DNA of 64,000 bases from Gautieria morchelliformis (taxonomy: Eukaryota; Basidiomycota; Agaricomycetes; Gomphales; Gomphaceae). A program made the position numbers and the translations under genes. Every line of letters starts with the position of its first letter. The first letter of the stretch is position 1. This document shows, in pieces, positions 56,784 through 64,000 of the stretch. The DNA lies in contig WHVA01000146.1 in assembly GCA_015179125.1 (NCBI GenBank), positions 62,001-126,000 of the forward strand, given 5' to 3'. The notes below the pieces were generated by a model that was given only the letters and a program-made list of their open reading frames with translations, was not told the origin of the DNA and searched no databases.

Positions 56784-58755
56784 TGATTCTCTCCATCGGC
56801 CTGCCACTGCTGCTACTTAGTTTCTTGTTGCGTGCTATTATTCGGCGTTACCCCAGTCGCTCGATCTCACACCTTGCTGGACCAGCGCCTGGCCCTTGGC
56901 TCGTCGGTGATGCCATCATATATCTACAGCAAATGGAACTTTCACTTACTGATATAAACAGGAAATCTCCCTGAGCTACTTCGACCTGACAACGTAGCAG
57001 AGGCGGAATTTGCATGGACCAAGAAATATGGGACTGTTATGAAGATCAAAGGGGCATTTGGGGTGTGTGCTTGTGTTGCTGCCAATAGGCATTTCCCCCT
57101 AATAGTGGCGAGTGCAGGTCGATGTACTTTTCACAGCGGACCCTAAGGTACTAGAACACTATATATAGCCCATCATTTCAGCCATCCTGAGCACAATGGC
57201 AGGCCATGCAGTACATCCTCAACACGTCCGGTTACAACTTTCCTAGAAACCCGCAAGCAGTCGCAATGTCAAAGCTGATTGTGGGCCCAGGCATTCTATT
57301 TGCCCAAGGCCCTCTACTTCTACTTGCCGTTCGCGACAACCCGCTCATACCTATCTTTTACGTAGGTGCTGAACACGCCAGGCACGGAAAGATCATGAAT
57401 CCTGCTTTCTCTTACAGTTCCTTGCGGCTCTTTGTAACCATATTCCGGAATATCTCGGAAAAGGTTCCCGAATGGATCTCTATGGGTAATCTGTACTCAA
57501 CGTGTGTCTGTAGACTGTAGCCAAATGGAAGGACGCTGTGGCACAGAGCGGCGACCTATCAACAGTGATCGATATCCCGTCGTGGATAGCTCGCACTACT
57601 TTAGACGCCATCGGACGAGGTTATTCCTTTCCGGTCCAACGGTACTGAGTTTTGCATAGCCGCTTTCGATCATTATTTTGGAGCCATAGACGAAAAGGAA
57701 GACGAGCTTTCGTCGTCTACAAAAATCTCTTGTAAACAGAGCCTATCCTTGGAGATTTCTCCATTAATTTCTGTGGTTTAGTGCCGACTCGTTCTTCAAG
57801 CGCTCCGACCTCGCGATCGCATTTGAAGCTCTCTGGGTTATATACCTCTATGGGTGGTGTCGGCCATGCAACTGCTACCGACCAAGCAGCTCAGGAGGTT
57901 GCGGAGGTATACAAAGGTTGCACACCGCGTGGCTAAAGGTATCGTGCAGACGCAAACAGAGTCATATTCCAGCGGCAAGGAAGGCGGAAAGGATGTTATG
58001 AGCATTCTCAGTACGTGTCAAGTGGCCTTGTTTATGGTATCGCGATCTGAATCAAGTCCTAGTCAGGGCCAATCTGTCAGAAGATCCGAAATCGAAGTTG
58101 AGCGAGCCCGAGGTAATGGCACAATTGAGGTCGGTTTGCATCGCATTGCCAGAGAACGCATTTCCTGACGATTTGACTAGGACATTGATGATTGCAGGCC
58201 AGGAAACTACCGCGTCGACGCTAACTTGGGCGTTCTACGAGCTCTCTCGGCACCCCGGGTTTCAGAGTCGTGTACGGGAGGAGATTAAGACCACTCGTGC
58301 TCAGGAAGGACAAAGGGGCAACGGGGAACTTACCGTCGCTGACCTGGACTCTATGCAATGTCTGCTTTCTGTCATGAAGGTGGATGGTTGACCTGTCATC
58401 TGAGCTAATGCTAATCCCTGACGCAAAAGGAAACACTGAGATATCACCCAATTGGAACAACATTGGCGCGTGTGGCGGGTCGCGAGGATATCATTCCGCT
58501 TTCGGCCCCGCAGACAACGAAGACGGGTGAGGTCGTTACCAGCATCCCTGTGAGTAAGGGAGAACGGGTATCGATTTCCATCGGGCCTTATAACAGGCGA
58601 GTTCAATGTCTGCATATGCAGTGTCGTAATAATAATAGCACATAGACTGCCATCTGTCTGGGGTGATGATGCCGATGTGTGGAGGCCTGAGCGTTTTCTG
58701 GAAGGTGTCCATGCCAAGCAACAGACAGGACTTGGCGTGATAGCTAACCTCTGCG
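56784..58755 (+). pseudogene. Cytochrome P450 pseudogene B (haem loop missing)
   Basis: The start ATG at 56784 begins a hydrophobic anchor (MILSIGLPLLLLSFLLRAII) and the proline hinge GPAPGPWLVG. Later exons give WTKKYGTVMKIKGAFG, DVLFTADPK, YILNTSGYNFPRNPQAVAMS, HGKIMNPAFSYSSLRLF, the I-helix MIAGQETTASTLTWAFYELS (58185-58245), the K-helix ETLRYHP (near 58440), and PERF as WRPERFLEG (near 58690). Several short GT-AG introns can be placed. The sequence stops at about 58755, after GVIANL, where the Cys-containing haem loop should follow. Stops occur in some exons, for example after DPKVLEHYI. P450 A ends at the same point. Confidence 0.82.
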
Positions 58756-59506
58756 AGGTAACCTCTTCCGTGCATGCATAGCGGCTAACTCTCCTCATGC
58801 AGCGCGAGGTTCAGCAGCGGAATACGTAATTGTATAGGGTGCGTGAGGACCTTTGGAGTCTGTACCATTCCATGAAATAATGGCGCGTTCCAGGTGGCGC
58901 TTTGCGTATGATTATTATTTTTTTAAGGTTCTTTGTTCTCGATGTTTTACAGATTGCTTGAGATGCAGACAATACTCATTGACTTTCTTGAAAACTTTGA
59001 GGTCTCCCCTGCCCCAGGAAATCCGGAGATAATCAGGAGTGCTACGGCGGTTATGAGTCCCATGTGCGTTTTTTCGACAATTGTCAAGCAATGTGAATGA
59101 CTTCTTTTTATCTAGGGTCAGGGGACAACCCGCGCTCAGTTGCCGCTCACAATAACAGCGCTGAGGTGAGAAGCTCGAAGTCACGCCTGCCTCCATGGAG
59201 TCCTCCATATCATGACGAATCCCTTTTATTATCACCCGTATCTTGCTGTGATTTGCGATGTCCCTTATTCTATGAAATGCTTCTCTGGACGACGTATCAA
59301 CCATTTTTTTAACACTGGAGTCCCGTGCTGTACTCCAGCTGAGGATAACGTGTCTGCTACATGTAATTAGGTGAAATGATCTTTGGCAACCACGCCCTAA
59401 TATGCGCAAAGACCTGTGTAGAGGAATGCAAAAGACATCCTGGAAGATCTTAAAAGGAGTGATTCTTCCAAAACCTAATAATTTGTCTAACCCATTGTAG
59501 CCCCAT
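58756..59506. other. Intergenic; unrecognised minus-strand frame
   Basis: A 164-codon minus-strand frame (59409-58915) has no recognised domain. The first 80 bases match the DNA beyond P450 A (12690-12770), showing that the duplicated unit extends past the P450 break. Confidence 0.4.
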
Positions 59507-60005
59507 TCATACCCACAGATTCGGCGAAGAAGTCTGATCTGAATTAAATGTCAGCTGCGGCTCACGGAAATGATCCCAATCCTTGATGATTTTGTCTGGA
59601 AGACCTGCCTGCCCAACGATATATTCAGGGTAGTCCCTAGGTGGCGCAGGAAACTGCAGTTGCTCTTCCGTCAACTCGGAGGCCAATCTTTCCAAGAACG
59701 GGCTTGACTAGCTGAAAATCGGCGACTGATATCACGCGTCGTCATTCAATCCATTAAGGGAGCAAACATTGGAACAACGCCGGTAAGATGCTGTGGCAGA
59801 GCACATGGAATAGTCACTTCACTTAGGACTGCACCGCACAGCGAATGGAAACGGACTTGAAAGTGTTTGCAGAAGAGAACGTCAAGGCACCCTACATCAA
59901 ATGCGAACGGGTCATAATTGAGTTTGCCCTGCCCGGTGTTGTAAGGTTGGTCTTGTCCACCAATCCAAGACATGTAATTGGGAAGCTGACATTCTTTGCA
60001 CTTCC
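59507..60005 (-). pseudogene. C-terminal fragment of an agaricomycete protein-kinase-like gene
   Basis: Starts within the kinase C-lobe: CQLPNYMSWIGGQDQPYNTG, then YDPFAFDVGCLDVLFCKHFQ. An intron at about 59790-59857 is followed by LTGVVPMFAPLMD, a TGA, then MTTRDISRRFSASQA, a frame change, and the tail ELTEEQLQFPAPPRDYPEYI with GLPDKIIKDWDHFREPQLTF. Tails of this kind end many agaricomycete kinase-like proteins. The catalytic loop and N-lobe are absent, and gag-like sequence begins at about 60006. Confidence 0.65.
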
Positions 60006-61044
60006 TGCATGGTGTGTGTGAGCTGCTTGTCAGGCTGTTGAGTGGTGTGGCTCTGGGCCATGGCTCCTTGCCAGCAGCTCAAGGGCAGCTTCTTTCCACT
60101 CCAGTGCATGGCTTTGAGCTCTAAGCTCTCTGCCGTGGTCTCAGAGTCTGGCTCTGAGATGACTCGTTCTCTGACAATCTGTTGGATCATCTTGTGGTTG
60201 TAAGGGCAACCAGTTCTGTGTGCAATTCATTTCTGAATTGCATATCCTGTTCAACTGGGGCATCTGGCAGTGGCATCCACTGTTGGTCTTGTTCTTCAGG
60301 CTGCTGGTCCTCAGTGCATTCACTCACCATCAATGGGCATGAGCTCCGGCACCGTGCTCTTGGCTCTTTGCATAAGTGAAGTGCTTTTGGGTCATCTTTG
60401 AGAGTGGCTGCATCCCATGGCCTGATCTCTTCAACCTGATGGAGGTCCTTGCTGAACCCATCAGGGTGGCTCCTAGATCATTGAGCCGCACAACGAGATG
60501 CTCATGCTTGTGGCCTGTGAGGGCGATTCTGTGCAATGTGTGCTGTACTTGCTTAGCCATTGCATCTGCCATCTCATTGTCAATGGTGTGTGTCCTTGAG
60601 CTCTTACGACTTGAGCTTGAGTATTCTGAGGCCTGACTATCGTCGGGTGCTCATTTTTTGTGCCATTGTTCCCTGTCAGGGATGACTGTTGCTCGACTTC
60701 TCAAGCAATGACCCGACTCTTAACTTTGAGCTTGTCTCAGAGTCTGTCCTGATCAAGATTCTCTGCCGTCTGACAACAGTGAGACTTCTCTTCCTGTGAC
60801 TTTGTCCACAGGCAAGGGGGATTGGGGTGGGGATGCCAGTTTGTTGCCTGGTGACACTTCATCTTCGACCACACTTGGTGACACGTGGTTGGGGGCTTCC
60901 TCATCCTCGATTGGGGGAATGAGCATGGTGAGCTCGATGACCTCTCCATATTCCAGAACCCTGGGCTCTGAGTCTGGGGTAGCATTAGCTGTCATGTTGC
61001 TGGGCTGCACCTGGGATTGGGGCCACAAGCTAGAAGCTTGCATC
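60006..61044 (-). pseudogene. gag-like ORF remnant, copy 2
   Basis: Read on the minus strand from 61043: MQASSLWPQSQVQPSNMTAN, then LEYGEVIELTMLIPPIEDEE and EVSPGNKLASPPQSPLPVDK. After frame changes come MADAMAKQVQHTLHRIALTG, HEHLVVRLNDLGATL and a Gln/Glu/Pro-rich stretch to about 60010. The first 188 bases match 47161-47348. It resembles an LTR-element gag in composition and helical segments, but I see no zinc knuckle. Confidence 0.5.
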
Positions 61045-61405
61045 TGTCTTCAACTGTGTGGGATCATCCTGTGTGCCGTCAACCAGTAGAGGGGTCTACT
61101 GTAGGGTGTTTGACAGCAAAAAGTCATTGAAGCAGCGATCCTTTTCAGGATTGCTGTAAAGGATGTCGATCTTAAGACCTTGTATCACAAGGGCACTCCA
61201 GAACTTGACCAATGAGTGGTATTCTGAATGCTACGTAGTGACAGGTAAGAGTAAGATGCGATGGGGACTGCTGGCTGGTTCCCATGCATAAACTATACAG
61301 TGGGTCCATAAGGGGCCCACTGGGATTATGTAATAACTATTGTACATGTAGATACACAGGTTATTTACACCCTCCCCCTCTATAGACAACTATAGGGGTT
61401 AACTA
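61045..61405. other. Possible LTR of the gypsy element, no gene
   Basis: Contains short purine/pyrimidine tracts and the phrase CTATAGACAACTATAG just 3' of the gypsy-linked ORF. It could be the start of a 3' LTR, but its partner lies outside the window. Confidence 0.35.
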
Positions 61406-63350
61406 CTACTCATAGAGGTCATCCATGAGGGAGTCCTCTAGAGTGGCCGATACAATGACGTCGTCGTTGTATGGGGCCGGTGGAGCACGTGACTCCTCCG
61501 GGGGCACCTCCGCGTCATCGGTGGTGATTGGGTGAGGCTGGTCGGCCTCACCGCTAGCGGCGGTATCCGCTTGGGTGATGGGGCCAGTGTCCTCGCGGAG
61601 CATGGCCTCAATGGCTGGGTCCTCAGTCTGAGGAGGGGGCCAGAAGCGCGCCAGCTCTCGGTTGAGCTGAGCGTGAGTGAGGGGTCGCGGCACCGTGGCC
61701 CTCACATGGCTGGTCTCGATGACCTTTTGTTGGCCCTTGCGGGCGGCGGCACTGAATGCCGGGCCGGTGATGCTGCGTTGAACATAATGTTCAATGCGCG
61801 CCACTCGCTCGCGAGTGACCCCCACGTAGCGGGCCAACCATCTTGCGATCTCAGCGAGGGGGGTGTCGGGGCCGGCTCGGCCCTCCACAGGGAATGGGCC
61901 CATGATTGAGAGCCGCAGGGTGGTGCTCTGAGGCGTCAGCACTTCCCTGGCGTCGACGAGGCTCGACCATTGGTCTGTCGAGCCGAAGAGGTCAAGTAGC
62001 CTCGCCCTGAGAGGTGATGCGACCCCTTTGACCCGGGGGGCAAGGGCCTTCAACCACATCCAGACGTCCATGTCGTCTAGGTTGAAGGTGCCATCCGCGT
62101 TGTCACGGATGGCGGATGGGATTCCTTCAGGGTTGTGTATCCAACCCTTCAGGATGGCCACGATGTCATGCGGGGTACCGCCTGCTATCACGAGACAATC
62201 CCTTTTGGGATTGCAAGTGCGTTGTTCGCGCTCAATGCATTTGAATACGCCGATCATCTCCCGCGTACGCATGAGCTGTGGTGTTTCTTTTGCCTGCGCT
62301 ATGAGTTTGATGAAGCGTGGGTCGTCGAGCGGGCAGATGTCGTACCATTGAGTACGACGCTGTTGGGCCTTTCCTATCGGTTGTGGTAGGAGGCCCGTCT
62401 CGGAGATCGGTGGGTCTCTGAGTGGGATGAGCGTCCCCTCCCCGGGTAGGGAGGGTGAACTGTCCCCGCCGGCGGAGGCAGGGCCACTCCAGGCCTGATG
62501 TACTGGGCCTCGATCTGTGCTACCCGCCGCTGAAGGGTGGGGTCGTTGACAGTGTGTGACGATGACGCCGCTAGGTAAGCAATAATCGTGCTTTCCTTCG
62601 CAATGGTTAGCCCATTGACGGTGTGGGGGGAGCCGCGCAATTTCTTGCGCTTTTTCTTTGGCTGCTCTGCCAGCCTCTGTGCCCGTTCGGGGTCATACGT
62701 CTTCCAGATGGATGAGTCGGACTCCCATCCATCTGGGACGCCATACGCAGAGTCGGAAGGCGCGCTCTGCCCTTCTGTCGTTGTCATTGTCGGGGTTGGT
62801 GCCGATAATCGGGACGCTAGTCCCAATGTTGCGCGTGCCCGCAGAGGTACCGTCGCGCGAAGTGATGATGGCCCGGCCACTGGGTCCATGGCCGGGTCAT
62901 GTTGCGGCCTTTTTGAGGCAACGTGGGCCAGGGTAACCTGGAGCTGGGCTGCGCTCAGCTGTTGCTCCAGGTCCTTGATCCTGGCGCGCTCGGTTGCGAG
63001 CACGTCATCGCGGTCCTCGACCGCGCATTCCAGCTCCTTGACCTCTTTTTTAAGGTCGTGGATGTCCCGGAGGGGCTCTTCTCGCGCGTCACATGCGATG
63101 CCCCTTGGGAGCCATCCCCAAGCTGCATTGATGGCATCGCCGATGTCTTCGTCTCACAATTTGACCTTGCGGGTGCTGGTCGCGGCCCTAAGGTGCGCGG
63201 CGTAGTCCACGCACGTTGCGCAATCGTCCGGGTGGATGATGGCGAGGGCGTCCTCCCATCCCACGATCATCCAGTGCTCCTGGTCTATTGGAGCACGGAG
63301 AATGTCTGCGGCCCCCTGTCTCGGGGCCATTGTTCGCGTTGTGGACGTTG
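61406..63350 (-). pseudogene. Extra ORF downstream of gypsy pol (unknown function)
   Basis: Minus-strand coding from about 63350 (MPPKDGMDVDPSTSTTRTMA) through WMIVGWEDALAIIHPDDCAT, a TGA near 63155, DEDIGDAINAAWGWLPRGIA, a coiled-coil (KKEVKELECAVEDRDD, LATERARIKDLEQQL), a basic patch (PKKKRKKLRG), a frame change near 62373, and a C-terminal part with MRTREMIGVFKCIE and DNADGTFNLDDMDVWMWLKA, to a stop at 61406. The total is roughly 650 codons. It lies 3' of the chromodomain on the same strand, where a 3' LTR would be expected. I recall similar hypothetical proteins beside gypsy elements in agaricomycetes. The role is unknown. Confidence 0.6.
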
Positions 63351-63602
63351 ATGGATCAACGTCCATCCCATCTTTAGGGGGCATCATCTTCGTGGGGATG
63401 ATGGTGGTTAGCTTCCAAGAAGCGATGCGCCCTCGGAAAGATCCGAGGTGAAAATTTAACCACACCGTGGCCGGCGCGTCACGTGGTCTGCACATGACAG
63501 ACACGTCTAGCAGCGTCTGGGGAGGTTGCGTGGTTTGCCCACCCCACGAAGCTCTAGACAGCTATCTAGGGCTTCAAGGTCCTTGCAGGACGACATGGGT
63601 TC

Positions 63603-64000
63603 CTATGTCATGTCGCCTAGGGTCCAACAGACCTGGAACTCCAGGTCCGTCGAGTTTATCCATCGATGTGTGATAATCTCGTCGACGAGCCACTCCTCGT
63701 CGTCATTTGCCCTGAAGTCATAAAATGACTTGGCCTCACGACGAGGGAACAATTCGTCGTGGTTAGCCTCGTATCGCCGTACGAGGCTGGAATGGAAGAC
63801 CGGTGAAATGCGACGGATTTTCAGTTCGTCGGGAAGATCGAGGGTCACCGTCGAGGCGTTGTTGTAAGCCTCGATGACGCGGTACGGTCTGATGTACCGC
63901 GGGACTAGTTTTCTGGCTCTTCCTTTTGGGAGAGTTAGGTTTTGTGTCGAAAGGTAGACATGGTCGTTGGCCACGTACCTGTCGCTCGCCATACGTTTCT
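63603..64000 (-). pseudogene. gypsy integrase C-terminus and chromodomain, partial
   Basis: Runs off the right edge. It shows the integrase tail (KGRARKLVPRYIRPYRVIEA, LKIRRISPVFHSSLVRRY) and a chromodomain (EEWLVDEIITHRWINSTDLE, FQVCWTLGDMT). At the usual WEP position a TAG replaces the tryptophan codon (63602-63604), and the frame continues as EPMSSCKDLEALDS. Chromodomains target integration to particular chromatin, so this one is truncated late in the fold. Confidence 0.85.

Noticed and set aside
33734..58755. Terpenoid biosynthetic gene cluster joining the cyclase and P450s
   Set aside because: P450 A and B are about 20 kb or more from the cyclase, both lack the haem loop, and mostly transposon fragments lie between.
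62588..63205. 205-codon plus-strand ORF near the right edge
   Set aside because: Antisense shadow of the GC-rich gypsy-linked ORF, which has a continuous coiled-coil frame.

Overview
The window looks like accessory, repeat-rich DNA of a filamentous basidiomycete, most likely a mushroom-forming agaricomycete. The evidence is spliced genes with short (about 50-65 nt) GT-AG introns, a family of C2-NACHT-WD40 STAND receptors (fungal NLR-like proteins), basidiomycete-type P450 and trichodiene-synthase-like (TRI5-type) genes, an agaricomycete kinase-like fragment, and nested copia, gypsy, LINE, Tc1/mariner, hAT-like and Harbinger-like elements. No species can be named from sequence alone.

Layout. 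1-6.4 kb: NLR1 (minus), a C2/helical/NACHT/WD40 gene with two single-base deletions. 6.7-10.6 kb: a nested transposon; a TTA-flanked Harbinger-like inverted-repeat element carries a TA-flanked Tc1/mariner element, which itself carries a decayed transposase and a multi-exon passenger gene. 11.2-11.8 kb: a small secreted cysteine-containing protein gene with a TATA box. 12.7-14.1 kb: P450 pseudogene A. 14.6-18.8 kb: NLR2 (minus), with several lesions and a missing 3' end. 18.8-21.0 kb: a GC-rich upstream block duplicated at 54.4-56.5 kb. 21.2-23.1 kb: NLR4 (plus), a relic without its NACHT core. 24.3-28.99 kb: a copia element with broken ORFs. 28.99-33.24 kb: a 4.25-kb inverted-repeat element with 33-bp subterminal arrays and no visible transposase. 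33.7-34.8 kb: a terpene cyclase gene, the best-preserved enzyme gene here. 35-47.3 kb: a mosaic of a foldback MITE, copia, gypsy and LINE pieces, a hAT-like MITE, a Pcl/CLG1-type cyclin remnant and a DUF6532-like remnant. 48.4-54.4 kb: NLR3 (minus), the longest and best-preserved NLR, with 21 WD40 units. 56.8-58.8 kb: P450 pseudogene B, divergent from NLR3. 59.5-61.1 kb: a kinase fragment and a gag-like repeat. 61.4-64 kb: the 3' half of a gypsy element with an extra ORF after the chromodomain, running off the edge.

How the parts relate. The four NLR copies share domain order, intron positions and flanking DNA, so they are segmental duplicates at different stages of decay. NLR3 is probably the only near-functional one, apart from an indel in a C-run of its C2 exon. 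Their WD40 units are almost identical except at a few positions, the pattern expected of a repeat-shuffling recognition domain. Transposons separate and interrupt the copies. The terpene cyclase and P450 genes are about 20 kb apart and both P450s are broken, so there is no convincing metabolite cluster.
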